Shown piece after piece: positions 1 to 8,186 of a stretch of DNA of 38,264 nucleotides. The notes below the pieces were generated by a model that ran no database searches, was not told the DNA's origin, and saw only the letters and a list, made by a program, of their open reading frames with translations. The position numbers and the translations under genes are program-made. This DNA comes from Tepidamorphus sp. (lineage in GTDB: Bacteria; Pseudomonadota; Alphaproteobacteria; Rhizobiales; Tepidamorphaceae), in NCBI GenBank assembly GCA_028280885.1, contig JANQKY010000041.1:1-38264 (forward strand), in the 5' to 3' direction. Position 1 is the first letter of the stretch. Each line of letters begins with the position of its first letter.

Positions 1-300
1 CCTTGCCCGATGCGCGGCATCGCGCTGCGGTCGTTTCACCGCCGGATCGCCACAGCGCAAACAAGCAGAATGCAGCTGATTTATCGACCGATGCTCTAAC
101 GGCAGTCTATCGAGGGGGACGGCACTTAAATTTCACCGACTCATTATCGGGCTTCGAGTAAATCGTCTGAATTGAGTCCGTCAAATACTGCGATTTTTAA
201 CAATTCAATTGCACAACGGTTAACTGACGATTCAGGGATCGGCGGTTAAATCGTCGACGTTGTCGCGGGTCGGGCCGCGCATTTCCTATGGGGGCACCTT
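1..300. other. Non-coding leader upstream of the chemotaxis receptor gene
   Basis: No convincing gene is seen here. The stretch from about 90 to 250 is visibly less GC-rich than its surroundings, as expected of a promoter region. The receptor start at 301 is preceded by a G-rich stretch at 291-296 that could serve as a weak ribosome binding site. I could not pick out a confident -35/-10 pair or a sigma-28-like flagellar promoter by eye. Confidence 0.5.
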
Positions 301-3021
301 ATGACCAAGGCGGATTTTCCAGCACATGGCGACGCTGCTGAGACGCAGCCGGCCGAGATGGGGGAACCGGTGGCCGTCGAGCACGATGTCGACGCCGGCG
401 ATCCTGACCGCGACCTCGGTGAGGCAAGCGACGCAAAGCGCAAGAAAAGCGGCGGCTTCGGGCTTCGCGGCCGCCTGACCCTGGCCTTCGGCGTCGTGGC
501 CGCGGCCGGCCTGATCTCGGCCGGCGTTGCGTGGATGCAGTTCGGCGGGATCAAGTCGAGCATCGACCAGGTGACCCGGACGAACCTGCCGGCGATCATC
601 TTTGCCGAGGAAATCGCCATTGGAAGCGCCCAACTCGTTGGCGCAGCACCGATCCTCGACGGCGCCCGCGACCACGATGCGCGGCTTGCGACGATGGACA
701 GCCTGAAAGGCCAGTTCGACGGATTGTTCGCCGATATCGAGGCTCTGACAGACCTCGGCGCGGATCAGCAGCAGATCGAGGCGATCGATGTCCAGGCGCG
801 CGACATGCTGTCGGAGACCAACGAGCAGAACGACTTCGTGCGGGACAGGCTCGACGCGGCGGCCACGCGCGAGACGGCCGAAGTTGCCCTGGCGGCGGCG
901 CATAAAGACCTTCTCGAAACGCTCGATCCGCTGATTGCGGAGACGGATTCCCTTTTCTCCATCGCCAGCACCCGGGTTCTCCTGACCGTCGAGGACGGCA
1001 TAGAGACCCTGGCGGAGGACGGCACCAACCGGCTCATCGAGCTTTATGAGGTGCAGGACGGCGCCACCAAGATCGTCCGCGCGGCGACGACCGCGACCAT
1101 GGCGGCGACGCTCGAGGAGGTCGACGATGCCTGGCGGGAGTCGGTCGGGCCGACGTCGCGGCTGTCGATCGTCGCCGACAAGTGGGAAAACGACAAGGCG
1201 ATGGGCGATGTCGTGACCGCGCTGCGGCAGTTGACCGGCATCGTGATCGGCGAAGACAGCGTGTTCGAACGGCGCAAGGGGATTCTCGAGCCCAATGCCG
1301 GCAGTCTCGGCAGCCGCGTTCGCGCCAACGCCGAGGTGGACGCGATGATTGAAACAGCGGTTGCCGCCGAAAAGGAGATCCAGAAGCTGCTTCAGTCGCA
1401 GATCCAGGCAACGCAGGTCAGCATCAAGGTCGCCGCGATGGATCTGAAGAACGGCACCACGGACAGCATGCAGGACCTGGTGGAGAGCCAGATCCCGGCC
1501 TTCAAGGCGTTCCTGCAGATCGCCGCGCGGGCAAACCGCCTGGCCGGCATGACGTTGACGGCTGCCGGCGCGCCAAATCTCGAGGAACTGGCGACGGCGA
1601 AGAAGGAGCTCGGCGCGGAAGTCGGGTATCTGAAGATCGTCATGCTCGAACTCGGCAACGAGCGGACCGAACTGGTCGACAAGGTCAACGCCCTGATCGC
1701 GTTCGCGGAGGGCGAGGCCAGCCTGCCGGAGATCCGCCAGCGTGAACTGGATGCGATCGCGGCGAGTGCCGACAGCCTCGCCACCGTCCGCGCCAAAGCC
1801 GAGGGCCTGCAGGCAATCGTCAACGACCTCGTCGCATCGGCGAAGGCCGCCGGCGACGAGAGCGCCCTGGAGGCCGATCAGGCGCTGGCGCGGATGCAGG
1901 TCTGGCTGCTGGTCGCAGCGGGCATCGGTCTGCTGGTCGCGCTGTTCTGCGTGTTCATCTACGTGCCGCGCCAGATCACCAATCGCCTGATGCGCATCGG
2001 CACCGCGATGGAGCGGATCGCCGATGGCGATCTGGAGGCCGAGATCCCGACAGGCGGCAAGGACGAGGTGTCCCGCATGGCCGACGCGCTCGTGGTCTTC
2101 CGCGACAATGCCCGCGAGGTCGAGGCGGCGAATGCCCGCACCATCGAGGAGCGCCAGCGCGCGTCGGAGGAGCGCCGCGTGGCCCGGCTCGAACTGGCGA
2201 ATGCCTTCGAGGCAAGCGTCCAGGGCGTCGTCAACAACGTCGCCAACTCCGCCTCCGGCATGCATGACAGCGCCAACCGGATGTCGGGGCTTGCCGGGAC
2301 GACGAGCGACCAGGTCCGCGAGGTTGCCGGGATCTCCGAGGAGGTGGCGAGCAACGTCCAGGTGGTGGCCTCGACGGCGGAGGAACTGGCCAGCTCCATT
2401 TCCGAGATCTCCCGCCAGGTGACCGATTCCTCGACGATCGCCAGCGGCGCGGTCGAGGAGGCCGAGCAGACCAATCAGACGGTGCGCGGCCTGGTCGATG
2501 CCTCGGCCAAGATCGGCGAGGTGGTCGGGCTCATCCAGTCGATCGCCGAGCAGACCAACCTGCTGGCGCTGAACGCCACCATCGAAGCGGCACGGGCGGG
2601 CGATGCCGGCCGCGGCTTCGCGGTGGTCGCCGGCGAGGTCAAGGAACTGGCCGGTCAGACCGCCAAGGCGACCGACGAGATCAGCGAGCAGATCGCCCGG
2701 ATGCAGACGGCCACGCAGAATGCCGTCGGCGCGATCGACGGCATCGTCACGACGATCGGCAAGGTCAACGAAATCGCCGGCGCCGTTGCGGCCGCCGTCG
2801 AGGAGCAGCGCGCCGCGACATCCGAGATCGCCCGCAGCGCGCAGCATCTGACGACCGGGACCGCGTCTGTCTCGTCGAATGTCAACACGGTCGCCGGCGC
2901 GGCGGGCGAGACCGGCGATGTCGCCAAGACGGTGCTCGATTCAGCCGGCGAAATGGCGCGGGAAGCCGAGCATCTGAACGAGGAGGTCAACCGCTTCCTC
3001 GATCAGATCCGCGCGGTCTGA
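301..3021 (+). CDS. Methyl-accepting chemotaxis protein with large periplasmic sensor region
   Basis: This is a membrane chemoreceptor that would pass a ligand signal to CheA/CheW. Its 906 residues show a hydrophilic acidic N-terminal segment (1-59), a first membrane helix at about 60-79, a long mostly helical sensor region (about 80-530), a second membrane helix at about 532-555, a HAMP domain (about 556-615) and a cytoplasmic signalling domain to the end. The signalling tip is clear near residues 748-795 (IAEQTNLLALNATIEAARAG), which is the signature of the family. The sensor region is much longer than a classic four-helix sensor and resembles helical-bimodular types; its ligand cannot be predicted. 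No C-terminal CheR-binding pentapeptide is seen. It is a lone gene with no che genes nearby, followed by a good terminator at 3069-3099. The long pre-membrane extension is unusual; an internal start is possible, but no better ribosome binding site was seen. Confidence 0.93.
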   Translation: MTKADFPAHGDAAETQPAEMGEPVAVEHDVDAGDPDRDLGEASDAKRKKSGGFGLRGRLTLAFGVVAAAGLISAGVAWMQFGGIKSSIDQVTRTNLPAIIFAEEIAIGSAQLVGAAPILDGARDHDARLATMDSLKGQFDGLFADIEALTDLGADQQQIEAIDVQARDMLSETNEQNDFVRDRLDAAATRETAEVALAAAHKDLLETLDPLIAETDSLFSIASTRVLLTVEDGIETLAEDGTNRLIELYEVQDGATKIVRAATTATMAATLEEVDDAWRESVGPTSRLSIVADKWENDKAMGDVVTALRQLTGIVIGEDSVFERRKGILEPNAGSLGSRVRANAEVDAMIETAVAAEKEIQKLLQSQIQATQVSIKVAAMDLKNGTTDSMQDLVESQIPAFKAFLQIAARANRLAGMTLTAAGAPNLEELATAKKELGAEVGYLKIVMLELGNERTELVDKVNALIAFAEGEASLPEIRQRELDAIAASADSLATVRAKAEGLQAIVNDLVASAKAAGDESALEADQALARMQVWLLVAAGIGLLVALFCVFIYVPRQITNRLMRIGTAMERIADGDLEAEIPTGGKDEVSRMADALVVFRDNAREVEAANARTIEERQRASEERRVARLELANAFEASVQGVVNNVANSASGMHDSANRMSGLAGTTSDQVREVAGISEEVASNVQVVASTAEELASSISEISRQVTDSSTIASGAVEEAEQTNQTVRGLVDASAKIGEVVGLIQSIAEQTNLLALNATIEAARAGDAGRGFAVVAGEVKELAGQTAKATDEISEQIARMQTATQNAVGAIDGIVTTIGKVNEIAGAVAAAVEEQRAATSEIARSAQHLTTGTASVSSNVNTVAGAAGETGDVAKTVLDSAGEMAREAEHLNEEVNRFLDQIRAV

Positions 3022-3034
3022 TGCTGGCTGACTG

Positions 3035-3054
3035 ATCCGGCGGTTGCCGGATCG
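3035..3054 (+). other. Perfect 8-bp hairpin just after the chemoreceptor gene
   Basis: The arms gatccggc and gccggatc flank a four-base loop 13 bases after the receptor stop codon. No T-run follows it, so it may only protect the mRNA end. The stronger terminator lies about 15 bases downstream. Confidence 0.5.
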
Positions 3055-3068
3055 AAGAGGCGAATAGG

Positions 3069-3099
3069 ACGGGGCGCGGCTTTGGCTGCGCCCCGTTTT
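3069..3099 (+). terminator. Rho-independent terminator of the chemoreceptor gene
   Basis: A 9-bp perfect stem (acggggcgc at 3069-3077 with gcgccccgt at 3088-3096) encloses a 10-base loop and runs into a short T-tract at 3096-3099. It sits 48 bases after the receptor stop codon on the same strand, which fits intrinsic termination. Confidence 0.75.
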
Positions 3100-3136
3100 G
3101 CGTTTGGGTGGGGCTGGGCCTTGCGGCCGACCTGGG

Positions 3137-3170
3137 TTTTCATGGATACCCGGAATACGTCCGGGCATGA
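3137..3170. repeat. Degenerate half-copy of the 35-bp hairpin repeat
   Basis: It matches the right arm of the repeat at 3370-3452 (tcatggat.cccgga..a.gtccgggcatga pattern) with several changes. Only one arm is present, so this looks like a decayed or single-hairpin version of the element. Confidence 0.6.
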
Positions 3171-3206
3171 AATCGGGATTTGGGTCGGGCGTTTCGGGGT
3201 CTCTCG

Positions 3207-3333
3207 CTCGTCATCCCGGACGGCCGCAAGGCCGAGCCGGGAGCCGGGAGCCCGTGTCGGTGTTGGTGGGGTTCTGAACCGCCTCGGTTCTCCGATCCCG
3301 GATATTCGCTTAAGCGAATTCCGGGATGACGAG
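3207..3333. repeat. 127-bp palindrome-ended interspersed repeat, copy A
   Basis: The element begins with ctcgtcatcccgga and ends with its reverse complement, giving a 14-bp terminal inverted repeat that extends to 18 bp in this copy (3203-3220 and 3320-3337). Near the right end is a perfect 16-bp palindrome, ATTCGCTTAAGCGAAT, at 3304-3319. A second copy of exactly the same length lies at 38004-38130; by hand alignment 115 of 127 positions agree, with no gaps. There is no open reading frame of note inside. It resembles a non-autonomous, MITE-like or BIME-like element. No clear target-site duplication was seen. Confidence 0.85.
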
Positions 3334-3369
3334 CGAGGGGTTCGGGATTCACTGCCACCCAATCTGCGG

Positions 3370-3452
3370 TCATTGCCGGGCTTGTCCCGGCAATCCATGA
3401 ACACAGATGCCAGCGAGGTGTTCATGGATGCCCGGAACAAGTCCGGGCATGA
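3370..3452. repeat. Double-hairpin interspersed repeat, copy 1
   Basis: Two 35-base arms (3370-3404 and 3418-3452) are imperfect inverted copies of each other around a 13-base centre. Each arm folds on its own: attgccggg/cccggcaat in the left and atgcccgg/ccgggcat in the right. The left arm is identical over 35 bases to 21741-21775. This type of repeat is, to my knowledge, common between genes in many alphaproteobacterial genomes. Confidence 0.85.
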
Positions 3453-3522
3453 CAGCCGATTGGATGGATAGGCCGAAAAACATAAGCAAACGCATGAGGT
3501 TACCGGATCCCCGCCTGCGCAG

Positions 3523-3578
3523 GGATGACGTCTGAGGGGGTGGCGAAGCCGAAAAACAAAAGCCCCGTCCCCACTGAA
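3523..3578 (+). repeat. Third repeat module, copy 1
   Basis: A roughly 55-base module reading ggatgac, then gagggggtgg, then gaa followed by aaaagccc, then ccactgaa is shared with 21831-21902 and, reversed, with 38131-38207. It directly follows the hairpin repeats here, as it does at the other two sites. Confidence 0.6.
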
Positions 3579-3623
3579 CCAGATAGCAGCAGAACGCGCC
3601 CGGACAATCGATCAGCCGGCCGG

Positions 3624-4100
3624 TCAGCCCGCCTCCCGCCGCCCCAGGAAGAACCGCCCGTTGAAGCTGATCACCGTCACGCCGTCCTGGTTGACGCCCT
3701 CGGCGTGATAGGTGATCAGGCCCCAGTCGGGCCGGGATTTCGACGCGCGCTTGTCGGTGACGGTCCAGGAATAGGCGATCGTGTCGCCGACATAGACGGG
3801 GCGCAGCCACTTCAGGTCGAACAGGCCGGGGGAGGGGCCGATCCTGGGAACCGGCCGGCCAGCCGCCACGGCTTCGCCGATGCGGCGCGCGCCGTCCTCG
3901 ACATTGAGCCGCATCCAGGTGCAGGCGGTGTGCCAGCCGCTGGCGCACAAGGCGCCGAACTGGCTCGCCTCGGCTGCCTCGTCGTCCAGGTGAAACGGCT
4001 GCGGGTCCCAGCGCCTGGCAAAGGCGATGATCTCGTCGCGCGTGAAGGCATGCGTTCCGATGTCGGCGCGTTCGCCGATTTCAACGTCCTCGAAATCCAT
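3624..4100 (-). CDS. MaoC family dehydratase (second of a tandem pair)
   Basis: This is a hotdog-fold hydratase/dehydratase of the MaoC-like family acting on an acyl-CoA or acyl-ACP thioester; the true substrate is unknown. The 158-residue protein shows the family pattern of an early F-A-R-x-W-D-P-Q-P-F-H segment (about 25-37), carrying the catalytic-type Asp/His pair, followed by ASGWHTAC and a central P-V-Y-V-G-D-T segment. I chose the ATG at 4100 because it overlaps the TGA of the preceding gene by one base (TGATG), which implies translational coupling. The pair of similar MaoC proteins suggests a heterodimer or two-domain enzyme split over two genes, as in known (R)-specific hydratase pairs. 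A longer in-frame reading up to 4616 exists but runs through the upstream gene out of frame and is rejected. Confidence 0.88.
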   Translation of the reverse strand: MDFEDVEIGERADIGTHAFTRDEIIAFARRWDPQPFHLDDEAAEASQFGALCASGWHTACTWMRLNVEDGARRIGEAVAAGRPVPRIGPSPGLFDLKWLRPVYVGDTIAYSWTVTDKRASKSRPDWGLITYHAEGVNQDGVTVISFNGRFFLGRREAG

Positions 4101-4570
4101 CACGCGTCCGCTCCGGTTGCCTGCCTGCGCGCGAACATGATCGGCGAGACCATGGTCATGATCACCTCGCCGTCCTGATTGGTCATCGCCAGATGGAACA
4201 GGACGATGCCGATATCGGGCCGGCTCGCCGAGGCGCGGGCGCTGAGCACCTCGTAGGACAGCGTCAGCGTATCGCCCGGGCGCAGCGGGCGCTGCCAGTT
4301 GAGTTCCTTGACGCCGGGCGAGCCCTGCGACAGGGAGTTGAGCAGGAACCCCTCGCACAGGCCGCGCATCATCAGGCAGGCCATGTGCCAGCCCGAACCG
4401 GTCAGCCCGCCGAGCATGCCGGCCTCGCCGGCGGCCTCGTTGAGATGCATCGGCTGGGGATCCCAGTCGGAGGCGAAATCGATGATATCGGCCTTGGAGA
4501 CGGTGACGGTGTGAAAGTCCCGCTTGTCGCCGGCCTGAAAATCCTCGAACGCGCGCTTGCCCTCCGGCAT
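4100..4570 (-). CDS. MaoC family dehydratase (first of a tandem pair)
   Basis: A 156-residue MaoC-like hotdog protein paralogous to its downstream neighbour. It carries S-D-W-D-P-Q-P-M-H (about 34-42), the GSGWHMACLMMR segment near residue 58, and R-P-L-R-P-G-D-T-L-T before the middle, the same order of motifs as in the next gene. It would hydrate a trans-2-enoyl thioester or dehydrate the hydroxy form. The ATG at 4570 has an AAGGAA-type ribosome binding site about 9 bases upstream. It starts 11 bases after ychF, so it is probably read from the same rplY-pth-ychF transcript. Assignment to the family is firm; physiological role is open. Confidence 0.88.
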   Translation of the reverse strand: MPEGKRAFEDFQAGDKRDFHTVTVSKADIIDFASDWDPQPMHLNEAAGEAGMLGGLTGSGWHMACLMMRGLCEGFLLNSLSQGSPGVKELNWQRPLRPGDTLTLSYEVLSARASASRPDIGIVLFHLAMTNQDGEVIMTMVSPIMFARRQATGADA

Positions 4571-4581
4571 CGGTCTGTTCC

Positions 4582-5679
4582 TTATGCCGCGAAGCGGAAA
4601 TGCATGACGTCGCCATCCTGGACGACGTAGTCCTTGCCTTCCAGCCGCATCCTGCCGGCGTCCTTGGCCGCGGTCTCGCCGCCGAGATCGACGAAATCGG
4701 TATAGGAGATCGTTTCGGCGCGGATGAAGCCGCGTTCGAAATCGGTGTGGATGACGCCGGCTGCCTGCGGTGCGCGGGCCCCGCGATTGACGGTCCAGGC
4801 GCGCGCCTCCTTCGGACCGGCGGTGAAGAAGGTGACCAGGTCGAGCAGCCCGTAGCCGGCCCGGATCAGCCGGTTGAGGCCCGGCTCGGCCAGTTCCAGC
4901 GTCTCCAGGAAGTCGGCGCGCTCGTCACTCGGCAAAAGCGCGATCTCCGCCTCGATCTTGGCCGAGATCACCACCGATGCGGCCCCTTCGGCGGCGGCCC
5001 GCTCGGCGACCTTGTCCGACCAGGCATTGCCGGTCGCGGCCGAGCCCTCGTCGACATTGCAGACATAGAGGACCGGCTTGGAGGTCAACAGGTTCAGGCC
5101 CTCGAAGGCCTTGCGCTCGTCGTCGGCGACCTCGATCATCCGCGCGGGCCGGCCCTCGCGCAGGACGCCAAGCGCCCGCTCGACCAGGGCATTGGCGAGC
5201 TTTGCCTCCTTGTCGCCGCCGCGGATGCGCTTTTCCAGGCCGGGCAAGCGCTTTTCCAGGCTCTCCATGTCGGCGAGCATCAGTTCGGTCTCGATCGTCT
5301 CGGCATCGGCGAGCGGATCGATGCGGCCCTCGACATGGGTGACGTCGTCATCGGCGAAGCAGCGCACCACGAAGGCGATCGCGTCGACCTCGCGGACATG
5401 GCCGAGGAACTGGTTGCCCAGGCCTTCGCCCTTGGAGGCGCCGCGCACCAGGCCGGCGATGTCGACGAAGGTCAGCCGCGTCGGGATGACTTCCGCCGAC
5501 TTGGCGATGCCGGCAAGGGCTAAGAGGCGCGGATCGGGCACGGCGACCTCGCCGACATTCGGCTCGATCGTGCAGAAGGGATAGTTCTCCGCCTGCGCCG
5601 CCGCGGTCTGGGTGAGCGCGTTGAACAGGGTCGACTTGCCGACATTGGGCAGTCCGACGATGCCGCATTTGAATCCCAT
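4582..5679 (-). CDS. ychF: Redox-regulated ATPase/GTPase YchF
   Basis: A 365-residue universally conserved Obg-family P-loop NTPase associated with ribosomes and stress response. The Walker A motif GLPNVGKS is at residues 9-16, the G3 motif DIAGLV at 73-78, and the G4 position reads NVDE near residue 210 instead of NKxD. That change is what makes YchF/OLA1 proteins prefer ATP over GTP. A TGS domain forms the C-terminal third. Length matches the family. It follows pth by 5 bases with a GGAGA ribosome binding site inside the pth tail, a linkage widely conserved in bacteria. Confidence 0.97.
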   Translation of the reverse strand: MGFKCGIVGLPNVGKSTLFNALTQTAAAQAENYPFCTIEPNVGEVAVPDPRLLALAGIAKSAEVIPTRLTFVDIAGLVRGASKGEGLGNQFLGHVREVDAIAFVVRCFADDDVTHVEGRIDPLADAETIETELMLADMESLEKRLPGLEKRIRGGDKEAKLANALVERALGVLREGRPARMIEVADDERKAFEGLNLLTSKPVLYVCNVDEGSAATGNAWSDKVAERAAAEGAASVVISAKIEAEIALLPSDERADFLETLELAEPGLNRLIRAGYGLLDLVTFFTAGPKEARAWTVNRGARAPQAAGVIHTDFERGFIRAETISYTDFVDLGGETAAKDAGRMRLEGKDYVVQDGDVMHFRFAA

Positions 5680-5684
5680 CGACG

Positions 5685-6299
5685 TCAGGTCTCCAGCTTT
5701 CGGGATTGGCGTTTCGCGTTTGCTTTTTCCTGGCTGCCGAGCGCCAGGGCGGTCCGGTTCATGAAGCCGGCATCATCGCCGGCGGCCAGCATCGCCGCGT
5801 TGTCGGCGACGGCGACCAGCAGCGGTCCGAGCCAGTCGTGATCCGATTTGGCGAAATCGGACAGGACGTAGCGGTGCACCCGGTCGCGATGGCCGGGATG
5901 GCCGATGCCCAGCCGCACCCGCTTGAAGTCGGGGCCGATATGCGAGGCAATGGAGCGGATGCCGTTGTGACCCGCCGCGCCACCGCCGATCTTGATGCGG
6001 ACCTTGCCCGGCGCCAGGTCGAGTTCGTCGTAGAACACCACCACGTCCGCCGGCTTCAGCTTCAGCCAGCGCATCGCCTCGCCGACTGAGCGGCCGGACT
6101 CGTTCATGAAGGTCGCGGGTTTTAAAAGGACGGCCCGGGTCTCGCCGAGCCGGCCCTCGCTGGCGTGGCCCTGGAAGCGATTGCGCCAGGACGGGAAACG
6201 GTGCAGATCGGCGATGGCGTCGATCGCCATGAAGCCGATATTGTGCCGGTTTCCGGCATATTTCGAGCCGGGATTGCCGAGGCCGACCAAGAGCTGCAT
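5685..6299 (-). CDS. pth: Peptidyl-tRNA hydrolase
   Basis: This 204-residue enzyme cleaves the ester bond of peptidyl-tRNA released from stalled ribosomes, recycling the tRNA. The family signature [18 protein letters not shown] is at residues 6-23 and includes the catalytic His19. MNESG and the later Y-D-E-L-D segment and G-G-A-A-G-H-N-G motif are also present. The start at 6299 has a good GGAGG site about 10 bases upstream. It lies between rplY and ychF, the usual order in this group of bacteria. The C-terminal tail is basic and a little longer than the E. coli form. Confidence 0.97.
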   Translation of the reverse strand: MQLLVGLGNPGSKYAGNRHNIGFMAIDAIADLHRFPSWRNRFQGHASEGRLGETRAVLLKPATFMNESGRSVGEAMRWLKLKPADVVVFYDELDLAPGKVRIKIGGGAAGHNGIRSIASHIGPDFKRVRLGIGHPGHRDRVHRYVLSDFAKSDHDWLGPLLVAVADNAAMLAAGDDAGFMNRTALALGSQEKANAKRQSRKLET

Positions 6300-6433
6300 G
6301 GGATTTTATCCTCCCGTCGCGCCGTTCTCCCGGCGTGCCGGGCGGTCCTCCGGCTTCGCCGCCGGACGTGCTTGCCGGCGGCGAAACGGGGGGTGCCCGA
6401 TGATTGGGCGGTCGTCCCAGGGGCTGCGGTCCG

Positions 6434-7081
6434 TCAGGACTCCTCGCCGCTCTCCTCGGGCTCGGCCGTGGTCTCGACCTCTTCGCCCTCCGCCTCGTCT
6501 TCCTCGCTCTTGAGGCCGGCCGGGGCGGCGATCGTGGCGACGGTGAAGTCGCGGTCGGTAATCGTCGGCGTCACGCCTTCGGGCAGGGTGATCGCGGAAA
6601 TGTGCAGCGAATCGCCGATATCGAGGCCGGTCAGGTCGGCTTCGATCCCCTCGGGGATCGCATCGGCCGGTGCCATCACCTCGATTTCGTGGCGCACGAC
6701 GTTGAGCACGCCGCCGCGCTTGATGCCCGGGCTGTCGTCCTCGTTGAGGAAGCTGACCGGAATGTTGACGGCGATCTCCGCGCCGCGCGTCAGGCGCAGG
6801 AAGTCGACATGGATCGGGAAATCGCGGACCGGGTCGGTCTGCACGTCGCGCGGCAGGGCGCGCACCTTCTTGCCGCCGACGACGATCTCGAACACCGTGG
6901 TCAGGAAGTTGCCGCCCTTGAGCTGCATGTCGAGCTCGTGGCGGTCGATCGAAATGGGGGTGGCGGTTTCCTTGCCGCCGTAGATCACGGCGGGAATTCG
7001 TCCAGCGCGGCGCTCGGCACGGGCAGCCCCCTTGCCGACCCGTTCGCGCGCCGTCGCCTGAAGCGATACGGTCGCACTCAT
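6434..7081 (-). CDS. rplY: 50S ribosomal protein L25 / general stress protein Ctc
   Basis: The 215-residue protein binds 5S rRNA. It starts with the typical L25 domain ([21 protein letters not shown] at about 11-30, interrupted here only by family-typical residues), followed by the Ctc-type beta-domain that most bacteria outside the gammaproteobacteria carry, and ends with a strongly acidic, low-complexity tail. An internal ATG at 7081 with GAGGAG about 8 bases upstream is preferred over longer readings. It is the first gene of the rplY-pth-ychF-maoC-maoC run. In related genomes rplY commonly follows prs directly; here about 3.5 kb of other genes lie between them. Confidence 0.95.
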   Translation of the reverse strand: MSATVSLQATARERVGKGAARAERRAGRIPAVIYGGKETATPISIDRHELDMQLKGGNFLTTVFEIVVGGKKVRALPRDVQTDPVRDFPIHVDFLRLTRGAEIAVNIPVSFLNEDDSPGIKRGGVLNVVRHEIEVMAPADAIPEGIEADLTGLDIGDSLHISAITLPEGVTPTITDRDFTVATIAAPAGLKSEEDEAEGEEVETTAEPEESGEES

Positions 7082-7289
7082 CTTCAAAGTCTCCTCAAGA
7101 AATGAAAGCGCCGACCCAGCCGGCCGGCACATCTTAAGCCCGTCTCCTCCAGGGGTGCGGACGGGCACGCAGCCGGGCTTATAGCGCCGGATGGCCGTCA
7201 AGACAAGGTTTTGCGTGATGACAGGGCGGACAGGATATGCTGGCCTTCATGCATCGAACCCGCGACTCGCACATCATCAGGAGCAAGCG
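7082..7289. promoter_or_regulatory. Divergent spacer between rplY and the short-chain dehydrogenase
   Basis: A 208-base non-coding gap separates two divergent genes, so promoters for both should lie here. The only elements I can mark with some trust are the ribosome binding sites: GAGGAG for rplY (7091-7096 on the minus strand) and AGGAG at 7279-7283 for the dehydrogenase. Confidence 0.5.
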
Positions 7290-7985
7290 ATGACCGACGC
7301 CAACCCGGCCAAGACCTTTCTGATCACCGGCGCCTCCACCGGCATCGGCGCGGCAACGGCGCGGGCCGCCGCCGCGGCGGGCTACCGGGTCGTGCTGGCG
7401 GCGCGATCGGCCGACAAGCTTGCCGCGCTCGTCGAAGAGCTCGGCGGCGCGGACAAAGCGCTGGCGGTGACCTGCGACGTCCAGGACCTTGGCCAGCAGC
7501 GAGCGATGGTCGATGCCGCGCTTGCCACCTTTAAGCGGATCGACGCGGTGCTCGCCAATGCCGGGCTCGGATCGACGGCGGCGGGCGTTGAGGGCGGCGA
7601 CCCGGACAATTGGCGCGAGATGATCCTGACCAATATCTACGGCGTCGCGCTGACGGCGAAGCTCTGCCTGCCCGAACTGCGCCGCACGCGTGGCCACATC
7701 CTGCTGCTCGGCTCGCGGGCGGGGCGGCGCATCGCCAAGGGCTCGGTCTACGGGGCGACCAAATGGGCGGTGACGGGTCTCGGTTACAATCTGACCGAGG
7801 AACTCGTCGGCACCGGCGTCCGCTCGACGCTGATCGAGCCGGGCATGGTCGACACGCCGTTCTTCGACAATCCGGTGACGGGCGCGCTTGCCGCGGAGGA
7901 TATTGCGAACGCGGTGATGTACGCGGTGTCGCAGCCGGCGCATGTCGACGTGTCGGAGATATTGGTGCGGCCGGTGGCGCGGTGA
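7290..7985 (+). CDS. Short-chain dehydrogenase/reductase (SDR)
   Basis: A 231-residue classical SDR using NAD(P)(H). The nucleotide-binding motif TGASTGIG is at residues 13-20, the structural LANAG motif is near residue 90, and the catalytic set is Ser142, Tyr154 and Lys158 (YGATK). The C-terminal part around P-G-M-V-D-T-P is also typical. The substrate cannot be told from sequence; YdfG-like serine/short-chain alcohol dehydrogenases are the closest-looking group. The ATG at 7290 is chosen because of the AGGAG site just upstream and because the family motif then falls at the usual distance from the N-terminus. It is divergent from rplY and convergent with the FAD enzyme gene. Confidence 0.9.
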   Translation: MTDANPAKTFLITGASTGIGAATARAAAAAGYRVVLAARSADKLAALVEELGGADKALAVTCDVQDLGQQRAMVDAALATFKRIDAVLANAGLGSTAAGVEGGDPDNWREMILTNIYGVALTAKLCLPELRRTRGHILLLGSRAGRRIAKGSVYGATKWAVTGLGYNLTEELVGTGVRSTLIEPGMVDTPFFDNPVTGALAAEDIANAVMYAVSQPAHVDVSEILVRPVAR

Positions 7986-8186
7986 GGGGAAATTTGACCG
8001 CCGTTCGCCCATATAAATCTATCAAGCGAGACGGCAGTTCGACGGGGCCTTTCGGTCCGCCGCTATCGTTCCTGTCCAATGTCCAATCGGAATTCTGACT
8101 TCATGCGCCCAGTCACCGGCGGTTCGGAGGGCTTCAATACGACCCGGTCGTTTCGCATCGATCTGCCTTGTAAATTCGGTGATACA

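Noticed and set aside
286..2847. A very long minus-strand open frame (853 codons) opposite the chemoreceptor gene
   Set aside because: It mirrors the codons of the real gene in high-GC DNA, is rich in Arg, Asp, Gly and Leu without domain patterns, and the plus strand encodes a clear chemoreceptor.
3370..3452. A CRISPR array
   Set aside because: The repeats here are inverted arms of a palindrome with two units, not regularly spaced direct repeats, and no cas genes are present.
3624..4616. A single 330-residue MaoC protein
   Set aside because: Its first 170 residues are the upstream MaoC gene out of frame; the TGATG overlap at 4098-4102 defines two genes.
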